Assembly: GCA_951217055.1 (NCBI GenBank)
Contig: OX578282.1
Location: forward strand, 58,597,311 to 58,661,310
Source of the DNA: Gerris lacustris
Taxonomy: Eukaryota > Arthropoda > Insecta > Hemiptera > Gerridae
DNA length: 64,000 nt
Direction of reading: 5' to 3'
Of the stretch, positions 15,001 to 23,219 are shown piece by piece. A model generated the notes under the pieces. That model made no database searches. It saw nothing but the letters and a program-made list of their open reading frames with translations, and had not been told where the DNA came from. Each line of letters starts with the position of its first letter. Position 1 is the stretch's first letter. The position numbers were made by a program, and so were the translations under genes.

Positions 15001-17096
15001 TATATTTTTCCTGTGTACAGTTAAAAAATAGACTGCCAATTAGTGTGGCACATAGCTTCCTCGCATCCTATCACGTGCTTTGTTGTTATATTAACATTAA
15101 AATTATTATTATATTACTTTATTGTTATATTGTTTAATGTGTAAAAACTATAATAGTTTTAGCGATCTTTAACCCTTCATAGCGATGTCGCTGTTGGTTT
15201 TACTAAAAAATTATATTTGAAAAAAATGTTTGTCTCATTGAATAGATGAAGATAGATTTTTCCCGACCTAAAATTCCAATTTTAAATTTAAAGTTCACGT
15301 TTACGCGAGCGTTGCTCGTGAACGCTTGGGCGGATAATGTGGTCCAACGAACTCGTCCTGAGCATTGGTAAAATGAACATTTCTACCAAATTTCATCAAA
15401 ATAGGTCGACATTTACTTAAGTTATCGTCGCACGTTTCATAATTCGCGGACACACAGACCGACAGACAGACAGTCAGACACGAGACCAAAAATGTTCCCT
15501 GATGTCTGAAACGGATTTCTGTCTTGGAATTTTTAAAATCGGAGGCATAAAAGTTTTTCGTTCTCAAAAGTGAACACAATGCTTCCGTTACCTTCGGTAA
15601 GCTCGGAAGCAATATCTTTATTACTGCAAATGTTCATGTTTTTTTATCTCTTTTGATTCAAAAGTTATTGGAGCCGTACAGAGTGACAGACACCCACAGG
15701 AACGAAACTATTAGGGTTTCTAGGTTTTGGTTTTACCAAAGTAACCCTAAAAATGTCATATCAATACCGATAACATTTAATTTGTATAAATTAAATTGAA
15801 AAAATGTTGCACTTACCCCAATTTAAGTCCAGCAAAGCTAGCTTCTTGAGTTTTACAGAAGTCAAAACAAATGTTTTTTGTAAGTGTACCAGGGAATTCT
15901 TCATAGCCATCACTCATTAATTTTATCCCTGCTTTTTCTCTGTAGCATCCAATAAACTTGCCACTTTCTGAAAGCATAATTTGGTGACGTTTCTTTAGAT
16001 TATTACTCCCCTTATAAAAATAAACTGAGGGAATTAACAATCTAAAGAAGGGGTACGGAATTTTCTTTTTTAGACTGTTACTCTTTTATAAAAAGAAACA
16101 GAACGGAGTAACAATCTAAAGAAGGAGTGCGGAATGTTCTTCTTTAGACTGTTACTCTTTTATAAAAAGAAACAGAACGTAGTAAAAATCTAAAGAAGGT
16201 GTAAGGAATGTTCTTCTTTAGACTGTTACTCTTTTATAAAAAGAAACAGAACGTAGTAACAATCTAAAGAAGGTGTAAGGAATGTTCTTCTTTACACTGT
16301 TACTCTTTTATAAAAAGAAACAGAACGTAGTAACAATCTAAAGAAGGTGTAAGGAATGTTCTTCTTTACACTGTTACTCTTTTATAAAAAGAAACAGAAC
16401 GTAGTAACAATCTAAAGAAGGTGTAAGGAATGTTCTTCTTTAGACTGTTACTCTTTTATAAAAAGAAACAGTGTAGTAACAATCTAATGAAGTACAAATT
16501 TGGTTACATACTGCAACAAATATGTATAAAACATTAGATTTCATAGGTTTATATTCTTATTTAAAATAGTGGATAACGGTAAGAGTTAATTGAGAAAATT
16601 TTGTTTTGTTATTTATTTTCTCTCTGGGATTTAAGAAAGCTAAACAAGAAACTAAGTTTCAAAATAAAGTTAAGACATTTTGCATTTTTATGATCTCTTC
16701 TCAGGTTATTTTGCAAACCGAAACAATAGTGCTATATATTTATACATAATGAATACATTCAGTAGAATATAATTTACATAAATAATGGAAAATATATAGA
16801 GAGAGTAATTCACAACTGCTTAAGGAATATTAAATTTCGACTAATAACTTCTCAGGTTAGTGGCAAACCGAAACAACAGTATAATATTCACATACAATGT
16901 ATGCATTTTAAGTCTTTATTCAGGAATAACGTATAATTTACATAAATAATGTAGTATGTAATTAAAATATTAATAAAATAAGTAACGTAAAAATTCAATT
17001 TACATAAATGCAAAGAAGTTATTTGAGAGACTTACCCACTATTGAGAGAAGTGCAGTTAGGTTTAATATCAATAACCTGAAGAAGACCATGATCAT
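82..17096 (-). CDS. Secreted WSC-GH16 beta-1,3-glucan recognition protein (GNBP/betaGRP-like), 3' end outside window
   Basis: Exons, all minus: 17096-17036, 15967-15817, 10258-10122, 10024-9862, 8490-8351, 7331-7172, 5204-5071, 4297-4044, 3249-3125, 2174-2008, 1840-1598, 481-336, 183-82. They join in phase to 661 codons with no stop; the last exon(s) lie left of the window. The protein begins MIMVFFRLLILNLTALLSIV, a signal peptide, so it should be secreted. Three WSC domains (about residues 23-120, 120-220, 225-315) each keep eight cysteines. A Thr-rich, probably glycosylated linker follows, then a GH16-like domain with family landmarks VVFYDEFN, ILPPVESARLNT, AKLPAGDWLYP, ARGN and APFDQE. 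The catalytic stretch, normally like GEIDIxE, reads GRIRIAG, so no glucanase activity is expected. Members of this family bind microbial beta-glucan and trigger Toll or prophenoloxidase responses. The usual N-terminal CBM39 is absent. The family call is firm; ligand and role are inferred. Confidence 0.88.
592..748. mobile_element. Fold-back MITE, AGCCTCGTCCAGACTGCC ends (degraded copy)
   Basis: Long inverted arms: GTCCAGATTGCC, GGAAACGAGTC and GCATTGGTCTCTGCGCATGC are mirrored at the right by GCATGCGCAGAGACCAATGC and GGCAGTCTGGACGAGGCT. It is clearly the same family as 7616-7775; the left end has decayed. It lies in the intron between exons 11 and 12 of the glucan recognition gene. Confidence 0.8.
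755..954. mobile_element. MITE of the CTTCTTTAGA family
   Basis: The left end, GGAACTTCTTTAGATTG, is mirrored by CAATCTAAAGAAGTGCC at the right. The right part holds one monomer of the palindrome that is amplified elsewhere (3.5 and 16.0 kb). Confidence 0.75.
993..1320. repeat. Dispersed repeat, copy 1 (partner 34614-34950)
   Basis: It shares its whole length with 34614-34950, from AAACATTCATGAAGC through CCCCCACCCTTCCTTCCTT and GTTCCGATCAGGTTATAAAC to an inverted pair around GAGAAAGTTGG / CCAACTTTTCTC. No coding capacity. Unclassified. Confidence 0.75.
2480..2700. repeat. Interspersed repeat fragment (TTTGTTTGTC / AATATGGCGGA type)
   Basis: Contains TTGGTGTGTTTGTTTG, an AAATTTGGCACACAGGCGC stretch and CAATATGGCGGAC. 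The last motif recurs at 20.56 and 27.27 kb in related repeats. Non-coding. The following 2760-2930 is C-rich and unexplained. Confidence 0.45.
3332..3870. repeat. CTTCTTTAGA MITE with 72 bp tandem array
   Basis: A MITE body (3332-3505) is followed by about five near-identical 72 bp monomers, 3509-3868 (period checked at 3509 and 3581). Each monomer is a palindrome of the MITE end, TTGTTACTCCCTTGCG to GAGGAGTAACAGTCTAAAG. Because 72 is divisible by three, the array stays open as a 24-residue repeat ORF; this is not a gene. Confidence 0.9.
5071..7331 (-). other. WSC domain 3 (exons 6 and 7)
   Basis: The N-half exon, 7331-7172, carries LMGCYEDEDE, KCINLCNS and YKYAGLHY. The C-half exon, 5204-5071, carries EECFCGNRKPP, ECTIPCPGD, AQCGGN and LLVYKSG. 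All eight cysteines are present, with the same phase 1-2-1 pattern as the other two domains. A 706 bp hAT-type element lies in the intron between the halves. The domain is followed in phase 1 by the Thr-rich linker exon. Confidence 0.85.
5691..6396 (+). mobile_element. Non-autonomous hAT element with 8 bp target duplication
   Basis: The ends CAGGGCCGTTTCTA and TAGAAACGGCCCTG are perfect inverted repeats, flanked on both sides by GCTAAGCA (5683-5690 and 6397-6404). Inside, 6033-6118 reads like the C-terminus of a hAT (ZMYM-type) transposase: IGLATILLEKDITYQLDITD followed by a short tail and a stop. It is therefore a deletion derivative. Sits in the intron between the halves of WSC domain 3. 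Confidence 0.92.
7616..7775. mobile_element. Fold-back MITE with TTA target duplication (PIF/Harbinger-like)
   Basis: Ends AGCCTCGTCCAGACTGCC and GGCAGTGTCGACGAGGCT, flanked by TTA at 7613-7615 and 7776-7778. Nearly the whole element is an inverted repeat containing GCATGCGCA-type cores. Second, better preserved copy of the element at 592-748. Confidence 0.82.
8351..10024 (-). other. WSC domain 2 (exons 4 and 5)
   Basis: The N-half exon, 10024-9862, carries YLGCYDVYSD, YCMGQCW and YRYAGVQYG. The C-half exon, 8490-8351, carries ECHCGDE, YCSTPCSGD, KCGSGER and MNVYSTGILG. All eight cysteines are present. The N-half exon is hidden among longer spurious ORFs on the plus strand. It was found because a phase-1-in, phase-2-out exon was needed here. 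The acceptor is read as TAGAG before GAGCGAAC. Confidence 0.8.
9231..9258 (-). mobile_element. Solo hAT-like terminal repeat
   Basis: On the minus strand the segment starts CAGTGATTCCCAAACTGTGG, a terminus typical of hAT-type elements. No matching opposite end was found, so this is a fragment. The surrounding 9300-9830 is GC-richer non-coding sequence with scattered repeats of CTCACCGCT. Confidence 0.4.
10484..10905 (-). repeat. Dispersed repeat with tRNA-like B box, copy 1
   Basis: Shares CAACTCAGACAAACTTTCT, TTCTCCTCGGCGGGGAATCG and GATTTTTCTGAACATGTATG with 34157-34618 and, inverted, 38190-38570. The minus strand carries GGGTTCGATTCCCC, matching the Pol III B box, so a SINE-like origin is possible. 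No clear A box. Confidence 0.7.
11729..12765 (+). repeat. GCTTACC...GTCTGTCTGTC dispersed repeat, interrupted by a MITE
   Basis: The host repeat starts near CCGAGCTTACCAAAG, runs through CCGTGTCTGTCTGTC and ends CTAATTGGCAGTCTAT. Other long copies are at 20905-22345 and 57280-57790; fragments lie at 15020-15075, 15298-15612 and 24418-24460. Non-coding; class unknown. The copy is split by the element at 11905-12340. Confidence 0.75.
11905..12340. mobile_element. MITE nested in dispersed repeat, 5 bp target duplication
   Basis: The ends GGGGGGTTCAGTATTAAAG and CTTTAGCACTGACCCCCT are imperfect inverted repeats continuing into GGACCAAGTCCAT / ATGGACTTGGCCC. CATAT flanks both sides (11900-11904, 12341-12345). 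The uninterrupted host sequence is seen at 21188 and 57395. Confidence 0.75.
14284..14497. repeat. Minisatellite, about 23 bp unit (GAGCAACAAATGCTGA)
   Basis: At least eight degenerate copies of a GAGCAACAAATGCTGAAATATT-like unit. Intronic in the glucan recognition gene; no function visible. Confidence 0.75.
15020..15612 (-). repeat. Reverse-oriented fragments of the GTCTGTCTGTC repeat
   Basis: 15020-15075 is the 3' end (minus strand AGGATGCGAGGAAGCTATGT, then GGCAGTCTA). 15298-15612 is a 5' part with CCGAGCTTACCGAAGG on the minus strand, followed by TAACGGAAGC. The 103-residue minus ORF over the second fragment is repeat-derived. Confidence 0.6.
15989..16497. repeat. 74 bp tandem array derived from the CTTCTTTAGA MITE
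   Basis: Six to seven monomers; GGAATGTTCT recurs at 16131, 16205, 16279, 16353 and 16427, exactly 74 bp apart. Each monomer is an inverted repeat of TTCTTTAGACTGTTACTC. The array ends only about 20 bp from the acceptor of exon 2 of the glucan recognition gene, so it lies in that exon's splicing neighbourhood. Confidence 0.9.
17036..17096 (-). CDS. Exon 1 of the glucan recognition gene: signal peptide
   Basis: The start was chosen at the ATG at 17096; a second in-frame ATG follows two codons later at 17090. The exon encodes about 20 mostly hydrophobic residues and ends in phase 1 before GTAAGT. The next exon (15967) completes the codon and enters the first WSC domain directly. It is too short to stand out as an ORF. 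The 5' UTR and promoter were not resolved. Confidence 0.75.
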
Positions 17097-17672
17097 GAAA
17101 CAACTATTGGCCTTGAAACCTTCTTCTAAACAAAACTGCTATTTAAAAATCTTCATCTAAAAATATTCTTTTGGAAAACAACTGCAACTTTTTGGCGTAC
17201 GTAAGGAAGTTAAGATCAAAGATGTTAAGATTGAATAAGATGTTAATAATCCTAGTTAATTGTTGTTGTTTTCTTATTGTCAAGGAGATAAGATTATCAG
17301 TCTACGGGCTGATACAATCGACTGAACAAGGAATCTATATAAGAATCAAACCTTTGAGTCTGAGCAGACCAGATAAACAATCTTCAAGGGGTGGGGCAAA
17401 CTAGCATCTAGACAGGATCCACAACTAATTTGCATTTAACCTGTAGGTGTAGGATATAACAAAACTTCCCATCCGTATAAGTTATTTTAACCCATTTGGG
17501 GATAACCCATCATTATATTATCGCCAAGGGTTTAATATTCTTTTTATGGTAATTGTTAAAATTTAATTAATAAATTATTGGAGTCAAAATATTCAGCAAT
17601 TTCTGCAAATCCCAAAAAAACATAATAGTTTCGTCAGTAAATATCAATCAGAGTGTGAACTTAATTAAAAAA

Positions 17673-18502
17673 TACGTGTGGTGTTGCGGGACACCCGGTA
17701 GGAACGAAGTTCCTTACATTTTTCATTAAATATAAATTATAAAATCACACTGCTAAGTACGTATACATTGCTAACTACTTATACAACGCGGGGTTAGAAA
17801 AGAGACAAAATTAAAAGTAACAAACTGTTTGTACCTAGCAGAGTTAAGGCAAAATTAAAAGAAAATCATTATTTGCATCATTAAAGCAAGCGTCTTACTA
17901 TAAATATATATTGAATATAAGAAAAAAATTGATCATGATGAGTTTATAGTGAAAGAATGTTTTTAAAGGAGTTTGGATTGAAATAGGACTGTTTTCTACC
18001 TACCCGGCCAATTAATTTAAAATATATCTCTTCCCTACTTTACAGCTTCTGCTTGTATCAGGGTGAAATTTCACAAGATTATATTTTATTTATTTACAAA
18101 ACAAAGTGACATTTTTGACATACCTATATACAAAAATAATCAAAACAAGTCAAGTAACAAGCTTCCTTAATAACACTTTTTCCTATCTTTTGAAGCTTAC
18201 GTTTACGCGAGCGTTGCGTGTGAACGCTTGGGCGGATAACGTTTTCCGACGAACTCAGCCTGGGCATTGGTAAAATGAATATGTGTATCAAATTGTATCT
18301 AACTCAGTGATCTTTTACTCAAGTTATCGTCATCTGTAGATTTCGTGACGGATTTTGCGTGACGGTGATTTTGTGACGGTGATTTTGTGACGGTGATTTT
18401 GTGACGGTTATTTTGTGACGGTTATTTTGTGACGGTGATTTTGGTATTTTTTTTCGGATTCACTCCCAGGCTCCAGAACGTGCTATAAGGAACTTCGTTC
18501 CA
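17673..18502 (-). mobile_element. 0.8 kb element, copy A (inverted relative to copy B)
   Basis: Collinear in reverse complement with 21294-22080. It starts CGTGTGGTGTTGCGGGACAC next to the palindrome GGAACGAAGTTCC and ends at a second GGAACTTCGTTCC. An internal run of GACGGTGATTTTGT units (18346-18445) is expanded here but nearly absent in copy B. Unclassified DNA element. Confidence 0.78.
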
Positions 18503-18641
18503 AAAATCATAGGGAAGCACTTGTTAGGGTTTCCTAGATTATTAAGAATATACGTTATTAAATTATGAAATAACATTTTTTTCATTTCCCATGAAAAAAA
18601 AAATATATTAGGGTGGATTGATTTGGGGGGGGGGGTATATT

Positions 18642-18803
18642 TAATCCCAGGAAGGTTAGATACGTTTTATACAAGTAAACAACTGATAAACATATTTGAT
18701 GATGTTTCGATTCCCAGGAAAGTTAGATATGTTTTATACAAGTAAACAACTGATATACAATGATCTTCGATGATGGTTCGAATCCCAGGAAGGTTAGATT
18801 TGT
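18642..18803. repeat. Tandem duplication, about 70 bp unit
   Basis: Two and a half copies of TTTTATACAAGTAAACAACTG with CCCAGGAAGGTTAGAT borders. GGTTCGAATCCC near 18776 resembles a tRNA B box, but no tRNA fold is apparent. Confidence 0.6.
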
Positions 18804-20388
18804 TTTATACTGAAACTTATTACGAACTTTACACGTCAGGTAGATGTTTTAAGTTGTCAATTGCCCGTTTTGTAAAAGCATAATATTCGGGACAAAAATT
18901 TGAAAAGTTTTACCATAAAATTTTAATCGTTTCTCTCACATTCATAACTGTTGTTGAAGTTTGCTGAGTCTTCTTAAGGCCTTTCTTCACAGCTAGGGGG
19001 GGGGGGTGCAAGGGTGGGACAGCTGCCCCTGGGTAGAGCAGCATGCCAAATTAAATTCGGCAACTTTTCTTCGGTGTTGATAAGGTTCGCAACATCGACA
19101 GAGTGGAGTGAAGACCAACTTCGTGCCTTAGTGCTTCTGATAGCTTAAACAATAGAAATAACAATATTAAAGAATTGCCGTATATCACATAACTAAAATT
19201 ATACATATTATATCTGTTTCGTCGGGAGGGGAATTATTAATATAAAACTAGAAATGAAAATAAAACCATTCCAGTTACCCAGACTGATGAATATTTAATT
19301 TCAAGGTTATAATTACAAACATTAACAAAACATAATATTAAAGGTGATAATAACAAAAAATATAATTGAAAGTTACAAAGCTTGCGAACTGTATTTATTA
19401 AGCATATTAAATTACAAATGATGGGAAATACTAAAAGTTTGTTTATGAATAGAATTTATAAAAGGATAGCTTAAATGATAAAAGTACAATACCAGGTAAG
19501 TAGTTGAAGATATGGGAAAATATTAAGATGGCAGAGGCAGAGATAGGATAATTCACAGATGTGATACACAAATTAATATACAGATAGATAATGTTTTAAG
19601 ATATAAAAATATTAAAGATACTAAAGTAAAGATATATAATCAAATAGAAAGGAATGAAAACATAATAATGATGAGTTAAGAGCTTATGAGGTAATACAAA
19701 AACAATGCCTAGTCAGGTTTGACAACCAGGCAAAAAAGATCGTAAAAAATAACTTAATTCTAAACAAAGATTAAAAAACCAAATTAAACAAAATTATAAA
19801 CAATGACAATAACTGATTATTATTAAACTAACTACAGGATTAAACAATATCTCCCAACATTGTGGTATATATTTTCATTAAAGTTTAACTTATAGTTTTA
19901 ATATGTACACTATCTGGTTTCACTACAGGATTTTCTGTTCAGGCGATATTTCTGATAAAAAAAAAATCTAACTAGCTTATCATCATGTAGAGCTTGAAGT
20001 GACGCAGATAGGTTGTTTTTTGTATCCTACCTCTCCAGCGCCCTCTAGTGCCAAAAAATGAGTTTTTGATAGTGTACTCTGACGAGTACTCTCACGAGTA
20101 CTTTTTTACGTGAAGACCAGACTAAATAAAAAGTACACTATCTTTGGAGATGGTACTTACTTTGAACTCATTTCGATCCCAACTTCTCAAATAAGCCTCT
20201 AAAGTTGAGTGATTTCCAAAATAAAATATTTATGTTTAGGGGTTGATTCATTTTTTGATCAGGGGAAGGTTGGGGTGCTCATATTAAAGACTAAATACAT
20301 ATTAAGAGAAAACTTTAATTGCAATTAAATTATTACTGACCTTTTCATATGAGCACCCCAAATTCGGGTTCTACCAAATTCAGACATT

Positions 20389-20690
20389 TTTTACAAGCAT
20401 TTATTTAACTTGCAATGTTTGTATGTACCTATGTATGTTCGGGTCAAATCTTGCAACTGAATTTTAAAGCAGTTATCCTCAACCGATTGAATTAAAATTT
20501 TGCATACGCGTTTAGTCTGAATGACAATGCATGGTTAGCTAAGTGGCGTCATTTTAACTCCAATATGGTGGACAGCCCAAGATGGCGGACTAGTTATTTT
20601 TTAAGCACGCCTATGACATGAGTATCAAATGAAAGGGTTTGCTGAGAAGAATACGAATAAAAGCTTGGTTTTAAAAAATGTTTTTTTAAT
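20389..20690 (+). repeat. Dispersed repeat (GTTCGGGTCAAATCTT family), copy 1
   Basis: Matches 27083-27370 in the same orientation from GCAATGTTTGTATGTA through ATTTTGCATACGCGTTTA, CAATATGGTGGACAG and AAGATGGCGGACTAG to AATAAAAGCTTG. Non-coding. Confidence 0.8.
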
Positions 20691-20904
20691 AAAATTATAT
20701 TATATTTTTAATCTATGAAAAGAGGTAACTTGAACCAGATTAAAAGTTATCTTCAAGGCATTTGTATTATAGACACAATTACTTCTTTAAGAATCTAGCT
20801 TTTATCATATAAGGAATAACTTCTTTTAGAGAATCAATTTTCTTCAGACGACTGTGAACTTCTGAACTCATTAATATCGTATTCTTTATTTATTTTTGCT
20901 TCCG

Positions 20905-22345
20905 AGCTTACTCAAGGTAACGGAAGCTATGAGCTCGTTCAAAAGAAACTTTTTTTTAATATCTCCGATTTCAAAAATTCCAAGACAGAAATCCGTTTCA
21001 GACATCAGGGAACATTTTTACTTCCAAGCTTACCGAAGGTAACGGAAGCTATGAGATCGTTCTGAAGAAAAAAAAATTATGTCTCCGATTTCAAAAATTT
21101 CTAGACAGAAATCCGTATCAGACATCAGAGAGAATTTGGGTTCCGTGTCTGTCTGTCTGTCGGTCTATCGATCAATATTTGCAAACCAACATATCTTAAA
21201 AACTACTCGTCCGATTTTAATAAAATTTGGATTGTAAGTTATAATTAGCCCATTGTTGGTCCCATATCAGTTTCAACAATCTTCTCTCATTTTGGAACGA
21301 AGTTCCTTATGGCACGTTCTGGAGCCCGGGAGTGAATCCGAAAAAAAAGACCAAAATCACCGTCACAAAAACACCGTCACGCAAAATCCGTCACGAAATC
21401 TACAGATGACGATAACTTGAGTAAAAGCTCACCGAGTTAGATGAAATTTGGTACACATGTTCATTTTACCTATACCCAGGCTGAGTTCGTCGGAAAAAGT
21501 TATCCGCCCAAGCGTTATTCAGGCTCAACGCTCGCGTAAACATTAGCTTTAAAAGACGGGAAGAATTGTTATTAAGGAAGCCTGTTAATTGACTTGTTTT
21601 GATTATTTTTGTTATATATGTCAAAAATGTCACTTTGTTTTGTAAATAAATAAAATATAATCATGTAAAATTTCACCCTGATACAAGCAGAAGCTGTAGA
21701 GTAGGGATGAAATATATTTTATAATATTTTAAATGAATTGGCCGGGTAGGAATAAAACAGTCCTATTTCAATCCAAACTCCTTTAACAAACATACTCTTT
21801 CACTATAAACTCATCATGATCAACTTTTTTTCTTATATTTAATATATATTTATAGTAAGACGCTTCCTTTAATTATACAAATAATGATTTTCTTTTAATT
21901 TTGGCTTAACTCTGCTAGGTACAAACAGTTAGTTACTTTTAATTTTGTCTCTTTTCTAACACCGCCATGTATAAGTAGTTAGCAATGTATACGTACTTAG
22001 CAGTGTGATTTTATAATTTATATTTAATGAAAAATGTAAGGAACTTCGTTCCTACCGGGTGTCCCGCGACACCACACGTATTTTTTTCCTCTTCAACGTG
22101 CGCACAAACATACTTTTATTTATATACCTATATCTTCGAAAGTAGCTCGCAGATAGCCCCAGATTAATATCAACTGTATGCGCTCTTTAAATTTTTGCTC
22201 AATTGATAATTTAATTCATGTGATAAATCAAAATAAGTTTGACAGATTTAAAAAGCGGGGGTATAAAAAGGATAAAATCATTTAAGTATACGAAATAGGA
22301 CACGAGAAAGCTATGTGCCACACTAATTGGCAGTCTATTTTTAAA
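20905..22345 (+). repeat. Long copy of the GTCTGTCTGTC repeat, split by element B
   Basis: The 5' part (20905-21293) contains a local duplication of the CTTACCGAAGGTAACGG segment. The 3' part resumes at 22081 and ends CACTAATTGGCAGTCTA near 22335. The insertion lies in the T-rich stretch that is continuous in the copies at 12.4 and 57.5 kb. Confidence 0.75.
21294..22080 (+). mobile_element. 0.8 kb element, copy B, inserted in a dispersed repeat
   Basis: Starts GGAACGAAGTTCCTTATGGC and ends TAAGGAACTTCGTTCCTACC, followed by GGGTGTCCCGCGACACCACACG. Copy A at 17673-18502 is its inverted partner. The pair leaves about 2.8 kb of spacer and could form a large hairpin. Confidence 0.8.
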
Positions 22346-23179
22346 ATTAAGAAGAAACTGAAGTAGCATTATGTAAACATGACCAGTATTACAATTTTAA
22401 AACTTAACGAACACCTTAAGTGAAATTAAAATCCCCTTTTTTTTAAGTTTTAAAGAAAAATAATTAAAGTTGTATAGCGTAGCATCATACAACGTTTTTA
22501 TACGCATTTGACCTTTCCCACTATTATTGTTAGGAGCTATAACAGGTTCATCAATCCGTTACATCGAAGGATTACAAATGTATTCGAATGACGAAACAAC
22601 CTTTGTACTGACTACAATATACAGTTTGTCCCACAATCACACAATCAGTCGACCTCTACACACTTCCCCACCAGACCTAGCCTTCTTACTTCTCAATCAG
22701 ATCCTTACCAATCAGTCACGTCTGTTCCATTACTACAGCAAATACATCAGTCCTAGCAGCAAATCACCAATCTAAAACAAATTATACATTCATTTAATTT
22801 TTCTTTAATATTTCTTTTTTACAAGATAGAAATTATATCTGCATATATAGTATATGGATTAATAATATAAGAATTATCTTAGTTTAACAAAATAAACCGT
22901 GTTCTATCATAAATTATGACGTAAATATTTTAATTTTGATCCAATCTTATCTGAAAAACTGTGCATTTTGTTTTTTCAAACTCAAAATGATTAATAATTG
23001 AAATTGATAATTCTAATTTAAATAAATTATTCTCATTTCAGTTTGAACTTTCCTGTTACATTTAATATTTTAATTTATTTTTAGTGTTTATTCCGTTACA
23101 AATTTTCTCTTAGTACATTTAAGTAAAGATCATAAATCAACTTTAATCTTCTGCAACTTCTTTCAGAAAACATATAACG

Positions 23180-23219
23180 ATGATTATTTATCGTTTGGCT
23201 ATTCTCTTCATACCAACAG
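23180..23219 (+). CDS. Exon 1 of Xaa-Pro aminopeptidase: signal-peptide exon
   Basis: ATG at 23180 is followed by 13 codons and one base, then GTGAGT. The phase (1) matches exon 2, whose acceptor is at 29958-29959, and the junction makes a hydrophobic leader ending VSC. The 6.7 kb intron carries many repeats. The alternative is a cytosolic form starting at the ATG within exon 2 (29968, MPIGEGG). Confidence 0.65.

Larger units (their letters stand above)
10122..15967 (-). other. WSC domain 1 (exons 2 and 3)
   Basis: The N-half exon, 15967-15817, carries FIGCYREK, CFDFC and FAGLKLG. The C-half exon, 10258-10122, carries RECFCS, ECKMKCAG, ETCGA and LLSVYSLDG. The halves join in phase 2 inside a Gly codon, giving eight cysteines as in WSC carbohydrate-binding modules. 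The 5.6 kb intron between them holds nested repeats. The donor after exon 3 (GTACAC) is weaker than the others, but both the phase and the next exon fit. Confidence 0.82.
17097..23179. other. Intergenic region between divergent glucan-recognition and aminopeptidase genes
   Basis: About 6 kb between two head-to-head first exons. It holds an inverted pair of 0.8 kb elements, a split dispersed repeat and tandem duplications. No further exon is recognised; the plus ORFs at 17171-17404 and 22527-22775 match nothing I know. Promoters for both genes should lie here but were not identified. Confidence 0.6.

Noticed and set aside
15301..15612. 103-residue minus-strand ORF
   Set aside because: It is a fragment of the dispersed GTCTGTCTGTC repeat; the CLSVCVSA run is translated microsatellite.
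18770..18790. tRNA gene suggested by GGTTCGAATCCC
   Set aside because: No acceptor stem or A box; the motif lies in a local tandem duplication.
22527..22775. 82-residue plus-strand ORF upstream of the aminopeptidase
   Set aside because: No family recognised, no splice link to exon 1 at 23180, and composition is unremarkable.
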